Shown piece after piece: positions 54,960 through 64,000 of a stretch of 64,000 bases of DNA; positions within the stretch are counted from its first letter, which is position 1, and each line of letters opens with the position of its first letter. Both the position numbers and the translations under genes were made by a program. Below the pieces are notes generated by a model, which was given only the letters and a program-made list of their open reading frames with translations, had not been told where the DNA came from and did not search any database. Where the stretch lies: contig CM077013.1 in the NCBI GenBank assembly GCA_039090855.1, forward strand, positions 143,737,240-143,801,239, given 5' to 3'. This DNA is from Macrothele yani. Taxonomy: Eukaryota > Arthropoda > Arachnida > Araneae > Macrothelidae.

Positions 54960-57683
54960 CAGGGCCGGCTTCATGGGTGTGCGATCTGTGCAGTCGCACA
55001 GGGCCTCGCGCCTATAGGGGCCCCGCGCCCGCCTTTTTGCGATGTTTTTAAATTTTTCATATTTTTTTTTCTTTTATTAAAAGTAAATTACACTTAACGA
55101 TGTAAAAATTGTTAGAAATTCTAAGTAGGTTCGCGCGTTGATCTCATATGACGGATTCAACAAACGCAAGAGAATTCTTAAATTCACTGAACGAATGGTT
55201 GAAAGCATAAACAGTACTTACCACCTTTAAATAGATAATCCTTTATTCACAACACATCACTGAAACACAAACATCTTAGAAAACACACGCTATCTAATTT
55301 TTATATTGGTTTTTGGAACAACATCACATACGCAGTACGTTCACACATAACTCCATCGTTTTTGTAGTTTCGGTTCTCACAGTAACAGTTTTTCTCTTCT
55401 CAGGTCGAAGGTCAGGCAAGCACTTCACTTCTTTTTGCGTTCGAGTGAGGATGAGAGTTTTTCCCTTTATTATTTACAAATAAGTTTGCTTAACACAGCA
55501 ACGCCATCTATTGTTCTTTTGTTTGGAACTTTGAATGGACACATAGCAAGCACTCTTTCCAACAAAAATGGCATTTTAAAATTTTTTATATCTTTACATT
55601 TTATTGCCTTAGTGAACAGAATTCAAGTATCTTGGGTCCATCGGGATGATTCACCGTATCTCCGAGAGAGAATTTGCGTTAATAACATATATATCTTTAA
55701 TGCCACTTTGGAGAGTGTTTTTCAGTCACTGAGCTGGGAAAACAAGGGGATAAAGATTAATGGAGATTATCTAACCCACCTTCGTTTTGCTGATGACGTA
55801 GTCATTTTTGCAACTAGCCCATCAGAGCTGCAGAGTATGATCCAGGAACTTGCTGACAAGAGTAAAGAAGTGGGATTAAAAATGAACTTTCAGAAGACAA
55901 AAGTGATGTTCAATGCTTTTACAAGAAATGAAGATTTATCGATTGATGGAGAAAAGCTGGAGATAACAGACACGTACGTTTATCTTGGACAGCAGATATC
56001 AAGTGAGGGTCACATTGATGAAGAAATTAATCGGCGTACAAAACTTGCCTGGAGAGCTTTTGGAAGAAACAGCATAATTTTCAAGAGCAATATGCCATTA
56101 TGTCTTAAAAGAAAAGTGTTTGATCAATGCATCCTTCCAGTGCTTACGTATGGTGCAGAGACGTGGACATTAACTAAAAGAGACATACAAAGACTGCAGA
56201 CAACTCAAAGAAGCATGGAGAGGTGCATGCTTGGTGTAACCAGGAGAGATAAGAAGAGGAACACGTGGATCCGAAAAATGACAAGAGTGGAAGACATCAT
56301 GATCAGAGTTAAATCCCTGAAATGGCAATGGGCTGGACATACTGCCAGAAGAACAGATCATCGATGGACAGCCGAAATTTTAGATTGGATTCCAAGGGAC
56401 AGGAAAAGACCCAGAAGAAGACCACATGGGAAGATGGGTGGATGAAATTCGAAAGTATGCAGGGGTGACATGGAGGAGACGGGCACAAGACAGACCGTTG
56501 TGGAGGAAACTTGGGGAGACCTTCGTCCAGCAGTGGATTGATAATGGTTGACAATGATGATGATATATAATCACCTAGATTTCTCTGAAACTCTGACGTC
56601 ACAGCTACGTCTGCATTCTGCCGCAATCATACGCGGTCAGTGTTTCGGGAAATCACTGGCAAATGTTTGGGCGGCGAATCACTGGCAGATGGTTTATCAT
56701 AAAAAAAGTGAAAAACGTATCTTTGCGAATTTCTTGTGAAACTAGCTGAAATTTTAATTATAACTCTATAACCGACAGATCGATTATACCTGACGCCGAG
56801 GAGTGACAGCGAATTGATAAATGGCAACATAACGCCGATTCGGGATTATCAGGGCACTAGACCACTGCCACTGGTTCCCAGAGACTCTTACAAGCAAGTC
56901 GCGGACTAGTAAAATTTCACCAAATGCTTCGCGGACCGACATGCACGAAGTTGCTTTTATGCTCAAGGACGTTTGTGCAGATCTGTTTTTACTGGTCAAA
57001 TTCGGAAATCCCTACCATTTCTCAAGTTTTCCTCCGTTTCCGCGGACAAGAGGAAACCTCGTGACGGCCCGGTGGAGTTTGGGAAACACTGCACTAGACT
57101 GCTATCGCACTCACCACATTGGAGCTACAAAGCTGAAAGCTTCCACTAACCACTAAAACAAATTACAATGAACTGTAGAACGTAGCCAGCAAAATAAATT
57201 TTCTTCCTAGAAGTAAAGAGACAGAGTGAATCATTAAAAATTACATTTTCTATCATCCTATCTTATTTGCTTAAATGATAGCTATTTTTTTTTTTTTTTT
57301 TTTTTGATAATAATTTTTGCCGTCAGCCCGCATTTCGACGTGTTGCGGGAATTATATTTTCTAGCTTCAATTCAATCAACTTCAATTTGATCTGGCAATG
57401 TAAATTAATATAGCGTAATTTTAAAATGTCTCTTTTTATTTTTTAAGGAGTAATAATAACAGCATATAATAACTCATGAATAAATAACAATATTCCTTAG
57501 TATCATCATGGTTTATTAAGTTTCATGAGAAAATGAAAAAAATGTGGTTTCTCTACCTGACCCCGTTTTTCTTTCAAAAACGTTCTAACGTCCAAGCCCA
57601 TTTAGTAGATGTAGAATTCGCTGGGAAAAGAGCCCCGCATTTTCGTTTTGCACTGGGCCCCGCAAATTATGCAGCCAGCCCTG
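54960..57683. mobile_element. hAT-like non-autonomous element with nested LINE
   Basis: Ends cagggccggcttcatg and atgcagccagccctg are inverted repeats of hAT type. 8-bp target duplication ctcccatc (54952-54959) and ctcccacc (57684-57691), 7 of 8 identical, lying in transposase coding sequence. It contains gcccccgc-rich subterminal blocks, an RTE-like LINE fragment and unannotated sequence. No hAT transposase found inside. Confidence 0.75.
55690..56575 (+). pseudogene. RTE-like LINE reverse transcriptase, 5'-truncated
   Basis: Reverse transcriptase from the segment before the catalytic motif onward: FNATLESVFQSLSWENKGIK, then LRFADDVVIFATSPSELQSM with the FADD catalytic pair intact, KMNFQKTKVMF, the thumb region (YVYLGQQIS, RRTKLAWRAFG), PVLTYGAETWTL, and a C-terminal WAGHTARR. 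After a frameshift near 56440 it continues RWVDEIRKYAGVTWRRRAQD. It ends with an atgatgatga-type tail near 56550-56570. These features resemble the RTE clade. The upstream endonuclease is missing. Confidence 0.82.
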
Positions 57684-57875
57684 CTCCCACCCCCAAAATG
57701 AAGATAAACTGTGGACTCGGATCAACCGCACATGGTTCACGTTACCCCAAGAACACTATTCGATCTCTCATTGCCTCGATACCACGTCGGAGTCAGAGCA
57801 GTATAGCCCAAAATGGGGTAACACTCCTCATTGATCATCCTGTACATTCGGTCACTGGAACCTAGTCTGTATGTG
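57684..57875 (+). pseudogene. Tc1-type transposase, 3' end beyond the hAT-like insertion
   Basis: Immediately after the target duplication the reading continues the 53830-54951 gene: KLWTRINRTWFTLPQEHYSI corresponds to the C-terminal LW..(V/I)..AW..LPQE region of Tc1 transposases. Joining the two parts would remove exactly the inserted 2.7 kb. Confidence 0.75.
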
Positions 57876-58033
57876 ACAATTAAATCATTTGTTCAGGACC
57901 TACTTGGTTATGTGTGTGCGCAGTTTGGTCTGTTTTCTAGCATTCCTTCATGGTGTGGCATTTTCTTTGACAGGCAGTGAAGTCAGATTCATTGTTGAAA
58001 TATGACCTTGTTCCATGGATTGACGCAACAATA

Positions 58034-58743
58034 ATTCCGTATTTTCCGGCGTCGTGGACGCTGTTTTCCTGAATTAAGTCTCGGAAATCTACGTGCGCCG
58101 CGGAGACCGAAGGTTACGTTTTTTTGTAGGCCTATCCAAACCCTGGTGGAAAGTTATATATGTAAAAATATTTACCAGTGAATCTCATTAATAACAAGCC
58201 TGCCTTTGTTGTGAAACGCCATAAGAAGACAAGTGATTTTCTTTTTTCGCGTAGGTTTTGCTGGGATGGATTTACGATAAACCATGTGGTCTATACTACT
58301 AGACCGACACACACTTATGGAGTTCTAGATCAAAAGAGCCGCTCTAATGGGTATTTGAAAAAAATGTGTAAACAATCTTAGCTCGCCTGTTCGAAAAGCT
58401 TTTCGCACAGTCGTAGCTGGAAATATTTTTAATGCGGCACCAGTAATGCGTTAGATGGCAAAGAAGATGACATTCTGTTTGAAGATAGTGACACTTCGGA
58501 CAGTATTGACGACACTGATTATGATAATGATGCCAGTGATACGGGTAACACAACAGTGAATTTTCAGGATTTGAGGATATGGATGACTTAAATGTTTTTC
58601 CTTATACGTATGTAGAGGTAAAATTTGTATTGCTTTTAATCTCCATGAAAGACCTGAGACCTTATTTTTAAGTTCTTTCTTTTTTCTCAAAATTTTGCAT
58701 TTTAAATATGGGGTGCGTCCTTGACGCAGGGAAATACGGTAAT
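58034..58743 (+). mobile_element. pogo/Tigger-like element, internally deleted
   Basis: Left end attccgtattttccggcgtc and right end whose complement is attaccgtatttccctgcgt: imperfect inverted repeats of about 27 bp. Inside at about 58435-58560 is an acidic C-terminal tail (TSNALDGKEDDILFEDSDTS) like that of pogo/Tigger transposases. The DDE core is missing. Confidence 0.6.
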
Positions 58744-59189
58744 TTCATTGTTACTCAACAATGTACTTCACTAAACTATCGCCGAACATTATTTCATCAC
58801 GTTTAACATAAACGTAACAATACCTCATTGGAATCTGCGTAAATTGTCAGAACCTGGTGCTGAATGTGATAAAAGCCGTTCCAAAAATGCGTATGACGCT
58901 ATACCTTTTTCCTGAAAAGTAGTAAAGTAAGCTTGGTAGCGAAATTTGGTTTCCCGGCGATCCCCCCATTTGGAAGATCACCTGCTATTGATGAGAGCTT
59001 TAAAATGATGATAACACGATGGATAGCAACCTGTAAATACCCTAGACCAAAAGTTAAAAATCCCACTCACCAACACACGCTTGCGATTGAGCTTTTCTTT
59101 CTAGCTGGAGATCAGATTTTAGCTTGCGCATGCGCAGATGGACTTTAAGTAGCTACATCACATTTAATCATGTAAAAGCTTAATAATGT
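58744..59189. other. Unannotated sequence
   Basis: No recognised feature. Confidence 0.35.
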
Positions 59190-60140
59190 AGAAGCCATGT
59201 ATGCTGGCAGAAGAGCCTGTGTACGAGTGAATGGTGTTCTATCAAAATGGGTTTCTACTGTTGCAGGAGTCAGACAAGGTTGTGTAATGCCACCATGGTT
59301 GTTTAATATATTTATGGATGCGTGCATGCGTGATGCCCAAATAAATAACACTGGTTTATGTTTTGGTGATATCCGTGTGTGCAGATTGTTGTATGCTAAT
59401 GACACTGTCCTGTTGGCAGAGAGCAAAAGTGAGTTGCAGAGTATGTTGTCCCGCATGTACGAAGTTTGCATGAAATTCAAACAGTATAAATAAGGGAAAA
59501 ACCAAAGTTATGGGTTTTGAGAGAGGAACTGGTTGCACTGAATGTAATATCAGTGTAAGTGGCACAGTGATTGACCAGGTGAGTGAGTTTGTGTATTTAA
59601 GGAGCATGCTTGACAGAGAGAACAAATTGGATGGTGAAATTAGTAGGGGAGTGAATTCTTCTTTGAAAGTCATAGCAGCTTTGGGAGGTGTTCGCAGGAA
59701 TGATGGGTTCTCAAGAGATTCCCGCATGGCTGTGTATGAAAATGTAATTGTTTCTACTCTGATGTATGGCAGTGAAACCTGTTTACTGCAGAAGAAACAT
59801 AGGAGTCGTTTGTGTGCTGGAGAAATGCGTTACTTATGGGGGGCTTGTGGGAAGACACGTTCTGGTTGTGTGAGGAATGAAGAAGTGTTGCAGTTTTGTG
59901 ATGTGAAGCAAAATGTTGTTAGCACGGTGGAGACTAATATGCTTCGGTGGTTTGGCCATGAAGGAAAGGCAGCGAAAGGCCATGGAAGAAATGGGACGAT
60001 CAGATTCAGGAGTGTCTTCATGAGAAACAAATTATGAGTATGAAGTATAAAAGATCTTGTGTACGGCGGGTTTTGGATGTCAGTGAAGCCCGAGTTGTAT
60101 GTCAAGATCGCTGTAAATGGAGACGTTTGATACGGCAACA
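59190..60140 (+). pseudogene. Non-LTR reverse transcriptase fragment with altered catalytic motif
   Basis: 59197-59493 encodes the palm region (VAGVRQGCVMPPWLFNIFMD) and the catalytic motif, which reads LLYANDTVLLAES: the second Asp of the YADD pair is Asn. After a frame slip near 59495, 59510-60037 holds the thumb and C-terminal region (EFVYLRSMLDRENKLDGEIS; LMYGSETCLL; MLRWFGHEGKA). A second slip follows. Clade not assigned; different from the LINE at 55690. Both ends are truncated. Confidence 0.8.
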
Positions 60141-60220
60141 GTAAGTAAAAATTATCTGGTAGTTTATATTTCATTTTAGAGCTAACCTCTGAATCTCAGA
60201 GAACAGCTTAGTGATATGTA

Positions 60221-60565
60221 CACTGAAGAGCAATTGAATTAGAGACAGCTAGCGTTATGCAAATGTGGCGCTCTGGGCGGCCCTGTAAACGGAAACGACA
60301 TGACGTATGCAGAGATCCGACAATATAAGGAGTGATGCGACGAGAATCAGTAAGAGTCGGACGCAGTATGGGTAAGACGAAGGATTTAAGCGCATTTGCT
60401 CGTGGACAAATTGTCGGGGCCCAACGAATGGGTCACTCTATCTCGGAAGTCGTGCAGGCACTGGGATTTTTCCGAGCCATTGTGTCCCGGGTGCACCTTG
60501 AGTACATCGAATCCGGTAAAAGCATCCAACTGCACCACCGAAGCAGGGAGTCTGCGTTTTGACGA
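60221..60565 (+). pseudogene. Tc1-like 5' fragment (N-terminal transposase)
   Basis: A TA-flanked start (cactgaagagcaattg) then, from 60368, MGKTKDLSAFARGQIVGAQR and HSISEVVQALGFFRAIVSRV, the first helix-turn-helix of a Tc1 transposase, open to a stop at 60560. It may be the 5' part of the same element as 61330-61647, the two being separated by unrelated sequence. Confidence 0.75.
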
Positions 60566-60781
60566 TATCCTCCCGAAGTGAGTGAACAAAAGTCACAAAA
60601 ACTGTTTTTTTGCCTATAGAACCAGATAATTCGTGGCTTCTTAATTCTCATTTTTTGTTTGTACTTTATGATTTTTTTACGTTTGTGTTCACAAAAGCTA
60701 AAGAAAATTCTGGAGTTTTGTATGCAAAAATAATTTTTTCTATTGTGTTTAGCAAAATCCTGGAAATAATTCCTGAGAAAT

Positions 60782-60973
60782 TCAATAAATAAAGTTTTGA
60801 GTGGGGCTGTTCCTCAACTTTTTTCTGGAATCATTAAAAACGACAGCAGCTGGATGCTGTCGTTTGAATTTATGTCTAACATTTGACGTATTGCCCGACG
60901 TTTTGTGATTCTTTCCGCAAAGTCTACATTTTGCGTAGATCTTATCCTTATCAAAAGAAAAATAAAGTTGCAC
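60782..60973 (-). pseudogene. BED zinc-finger fragment (hAT transposase N-terminus)
   Basis: 63 codons: FSFDKDKIYAKCRLCGKNHK, TSGNTSNVRHKFKRQHPAAV. The CxxC ... HxxxxxH spacing and the GNTSN(V/L)R signature are those of BED fingers, common at the N-terminus of hAT transposases. It reads to a stop without any catalytic domain. Sits between two Tc1 fragments. Confidence 0.7.
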
Positions 60974-61329
60974 AAAGTATTTTTTACGTTAGCTCATTAT
61001 TACTGATTAATTACTTACAACAAATAACTGTTTCAGCACCTGACGCACCTTTAAAACAACGCTTTTGACTACGTGCAACAGACTGCAAAAACCACATACC
61101 CTCACCGTTTACGCTCTGGATTACATTTAACTTTAGTTTCTCATTGTTATTATGTATCAATATGGCTGGGCTCAATGCTTTCGACACCAGCATAAATGAG
61201 GTGAAAATCAGCGTTTCAGTCATCAAAGCCATCAATGGAAGCAGAATAATTTACATCATCGTGATTTACACTTACAGCATTAAAAAACGTAAAACCATCG
61301 TAGTTACAAAAAACTATCGATGCACTATC

Positions 61330-61647
61330 GATGAACGGAGTTGTCCAAAATTGGTTCGAGCAGCATTGTCGGTATTTGCGACTGATGATGTAGCCACCAC
61401 GTTTCCCCAACATGAACCCAACAGAGCACTTATGGGACGTGGTGGAAAGGTCAGTTCGCACCTAAGTTGCTTTACCTACAAATACCACAGAACTGTGGTC
61501 AGCTGTTCAGACGGTATGGCTCAACATCTCTCCAGACGTCTTCAGGCCCCTAGTGAAATCGATGCTACGTCGAGTTTCTGCACGTCGCAGTGCTAGAGGA
61601 GGTCCTACACGATATTAGATACGTATTACATGACTTTTGGCACTTTA
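61330..61647 (+). pseudogene. Tc1-like 3' fragment (T10 family)
   Basis: Encodes the C-terminal catalytic region: NMNPTEHLWDVVERSVRT, stop, then LPTNTTELWSAVQTVW and FRPLVKSMLRRVSARR. It ends at gacttttggcacttt, the same right end as T10 (31100). Confidence 0.82.
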
Positions 61648-61676
61648 ACAAAAGTCATGCGATACATATCTAATAT
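61613..61676. repeat. Hairpin at transposon end
   Basis: Inverted arms of about 28 bp (atattagatacgtattacat and atgcgatacatatctaatat) flank gcactttaa, the Tc1 terminus. Confidence 0.75.
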
Positions 61677-61778
61677 TTACCTTTATGACTCACGTAACTT
61701 CTTTCACTAGCTTTACGAAAATAATATTCATTAATCCACCGACGTAAGTGTACCGCTCACATCAGGAATTGGTAAGCT

Positions 61779-62355
61779 ATAACGAAGTAAATTTATCCGT
61801 CATTTTTGACCACGCCGGGACTCGAACCCGGGTCCCCTCATTCCGGAATAAGTCGCTCTACTAATTGAGCTACGCGGACGTTCGTTATCGCTGCTATCTG
61901 ACTTTATGTCGTGTGTGTCCTGGGCAGGCACGTCACTACCCCCCGAAAGAGGGCCGGGGGCATGGCCCACGGGTCAGCCGTGACCATGAATCGTCGTAGG
62001 CAGCCATCCTCTGTAGAACGTGCGCATGAGAACTCCCAGTCAATCTGGTGTGTGGAATGCAATGTCACACACATTTGTTTTTTGAAGCGCTGAAGAAGGG
62101 ATTCTCTTATTTTTCCTCTCTCGTGGTGTGGAAAGAACATCACACCATCGCGAGATCTTGAACGGCCGGGTCATCCGGAAAGTTCGGGCACCATTATAAC
62201 GAAGTAAATTTCTCCGTCATTTTATATCACGCCGTGGCTCGATCCCGGTCCCCTCATTCCGGAATAAGTAGCTCTACCAGTTGAGCTACGCGGACGTTCG
62301 TATCGCTGCTATCTGCCTTTATGTCGTGTGCGTCCTGCTGGGCAGGCACGTCACA
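61779..62355 (-). mobile_element. TRIM-1 element, complete (long internal region)
   Basis: 577 bp: 3' LTR about 61779-61937, 5' LTR 62196-62355 (minus strand, TGTGACGTGCC start). Binding-site complement gttcgggcacca at 62182-62193, one mismatch from the family consensus. The long internal region resembles 32713-32981 (shared ggccgggggcatggcccacg). Flanks AAGCT (61774-61778) and AAGCC (62356-62360) give a 4-of-5 target duplication. tRNA-like modules at 61808-61879 and 62227-62296. Confidence 0.9.
61808..61879 (-). other. tRNA-like sequence in TRIM-1 LTR
   Basis: 72 nt; acceptor GTCCGCG with CGTGGTC (a mismatch near the end), A box TAGCTCAATTAG, B box GGTTCGAGTCC. Confidence 0.72.
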
Positions 62356-62360
62356 AAGCC

Positions 62361-63289
62361 TTATTGTTTGTTGTTATGATTTAATTCCACTTAATACGTA
62401 TCTGTAGTTCGGTTTCGTCGTGAGAATAATAAATGCAATGTATTGTACGTAAATGAACGTATACTCTGGAATCACTCGTTTTATTTCACACCCACAAAGA
62501 TCTTGGTATGCGAAAGATACACAGCAAACATTATCCACAAAGAGTACCCAGGGTACTTTCTCGATTTTTTTCGTTCATTTGTGGATATTTCTACTTACCG
62601 ATTCTCCGATTTTTTTAATTGGGCGTTATGGTATTCTGAACGGCACAAGCTTTTAAAATCCTGGCTGTTTTTTTAAAACGTTTAATTCGTTTTCCCGAAG
62701 GAGGGTGATCGTGATAAATATGAATAGACTTCTGTTTGATATGTAGCGAGAAAGCTGCTTATCTGAAAAAAGCGGATAGGTGAATCTTTGGCAAAATTTT
62801 ACTTATTCAGTACTGAAATAATTTTTGCAGTCGATTTCCTATATAAAGAAATATGGTTACAAACAGAAGCACGAATTTGTTTCAGTTAGTATGAAAGTTA
62901 TAGATCAGGAGCAGTAATGTAAAACTGATAATTTGCATTTTTTTATACAAAAGAATTTCTCCATTTCCTTTTCCAGGAACGAAGATGTAATGCAAAATCC
63001 GAAAATACATTCTTATTGAAAACAATAGCACCTCAAAGCAAGATGCCCACTTTAATGAAACTTGTTAGTACATGCATTGTGGAGGAAGAGATACGTAAGT
63101 GTTTACAGTATCACAGAAGTAGAGCTCTTAATTTTAGAAGAGTCATAGCTTACATGTTACAGATTACTACCATCTACAGCCACCTTTGTATAAGGGACTA
63201 AACTGTAACACTTATATTGCCGTGCCTGCAACTCACAGTAATACACTACGTGGCCCGATGTCAAACAAAACTCTAATGTTGACCCATGA
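62361..63289. other. AT-rich filler
   Basis: No repeat family or credible gene recognised. Confidence 0.45.
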
Positions 63290-63640
63290 CAAATTACGAA
63301 AAGAGTTCTGTATTCGTTACATAAGAATTATCAGTATTCCGTGATGGAAGCAGCCGATAGCCAGCAGTACGTCTAAGACATGCTTCAGAACAAAAAGTTT
63401 CCATAACCTGGTTAGCGAAAGAAGGTTTGTGACATTTCGGAGGCACTCTCGAGAAAGGCGAGGTGTGCGTGTGCCCAGGCATTATCTTGTCTGTAAATGG
63501 CCCCTAAAAATCGTGTGACATGAAAGGCAAGACGATGTGTCGCAGAGTTTCTTGAACATATCATTGTGCCGTTAATGCTCCAATTACTAAGACTCTTGGC
63601 GTCCATCTGCTATAGGAGATGGCTCCCCACACCATAACAC
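63290..63640 (-). pseudogene. Tc1-type transposase fragment (central core)
   Basis: Minus strand: GVMVWGAISYSRWTPRVLVI, GALTAQ, stop, YVQETLRHIVLPF, then in another frame AIYRQDNAWAHAHLAFL with the second Asp. The upstream half is replaced by a tandem array that begins inside the GVMVWG codons. Confidence 0.8.
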
Positions 63641-64000
63641 CACTATTAATGGAGATGTGCATCTCCATAACTGATCACCACTATTAATAGCGTTGTGGCT
63701 CTCCAAACTGATCACCACTATTAATGGCCTTGTGGATGTCCACAACATGACCACCATTATTAATGGCGTTGTGGCTCTCCACAACTGATTACCATTATTA
63801 ATGCCAATGTGCTTCTCCCCAACTGATCACCACTATTAATGATTATGTGCCTCTCCACAACAAATCACCATTGTTAATGACGTTGCGGCTCTTTACAACT
63901 GATCGCCACTATTAATGGCATTGTGGCTCTCCACAACTAATCACCACTATTAATGATTATGTGCCTCTCCACAACAAATCACCATTGTTCATGACGTTGC
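63625..64000 (-). repeat. 38-bp tandem array, running off the window
   Basis: Unit tgatcaccactattaatggc, gttgtggctctccacaac, about ten diverged copies to the window end. The first unit overlaps the transposase sequence ggctccccacaccataacac, and later units align with it, so the array appears to have grown from transposase DNA. Confidence 0.85.

Overview
This is a gene-poor stretch of eukaryotic nuclear DNA made almost entirely of nested transposable elements, tandem repeats and AT-rich filler. I see no convincing host gene, rRNA, CRISPR array or prokaryotic feature. The mix (many decayed Tc1/mariner elements, tRNA-derived SINEs, a Penelope-like element with a GIY-YIG domain, RTE-like LINE debris, pogo-, piggyBac- and hAT-like remnants, long simple repeats) suggests a large, repeat-rich invertebrate genome, most likely an arthropod. 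I cannot name the species.

The most interesting system is a family of terminal-repeat retrotransposons in miniature (TRIMs). They have LTRs of about 160-180 bp beginning TGTGACG or TGTAACG, a 12-nt primer-binding site (TGGCGCCCGAAC, as in tRNA-Lys-primed retroelements), a coding-free internal region of 135-270 bp, a purine tract next to the 3' LTR, and 5-bp target duplications. Every LTR carries a 72-nt tRNA-like sequence with pol III A and B boxes. There are five loci: 8555-9680 (tandem, four LTRs and three internal regions), 30035-30195 (solo LTR), 32548-33144, 33807-34308 and 61779-62355. A related second family, with its own tRNA-like LTR, lies at 51020-52124. No gag or pol is present.

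Layout. 0-5 kb: SINE-1 copies and a degenerate tandem repeat. 5-8.5 kb: a Tc1 element next to a mariner whose own coding sequence was amplified into a 31-bp minisatellite. 8.5-10.6 kb: TRIM array and a truncated Tc1. 12-17 kb: three Tc1 elements, the last with amplified internal repeats. 17.9-20.9 kb: a mariner split by a large foldback element and a SINE. 22-23.2 kb: an AT-rich higher-order tandem array. 23.4-24.9 kb: a pogo-like shell with nested inverted repeats. 25.4-28.7 kb: a Tc1 remnant split by a Penelope-like element, then another Tc1. 29.4-35 kb: decayed coding-like DNA, SINEs, a Tc1 and three TRIM loci. 36-39.3 kb: a mariner split by about 31 copies of a 64-bp satellite. 40.7-45.6 kb: long inverted repeats enclosing two Tc1 elements. 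48-49.6 kb: a Tc1 element. 51-52.4 kb: the TRIM-2 cluster and a SINE. 53.8-57.9 kb: a Tc1 split by a 2.7-kb hAT-like insertion that itself contains an RTE-like LINE. 58-64 kb: pogo-like element, second LINE, Tc1 fragments, a BED-finger fragment, a TRIM, and a Tc1 remnant that merges into a tandem array running off the window.

All transposases and reverse transcriptases seen are broken by frameshifts, stops or catalytic-residue changes. Mobilisation of the short elements (TRIM, SINE, MITE) would have to rely on enzymes encoded elsewhere in the genome.
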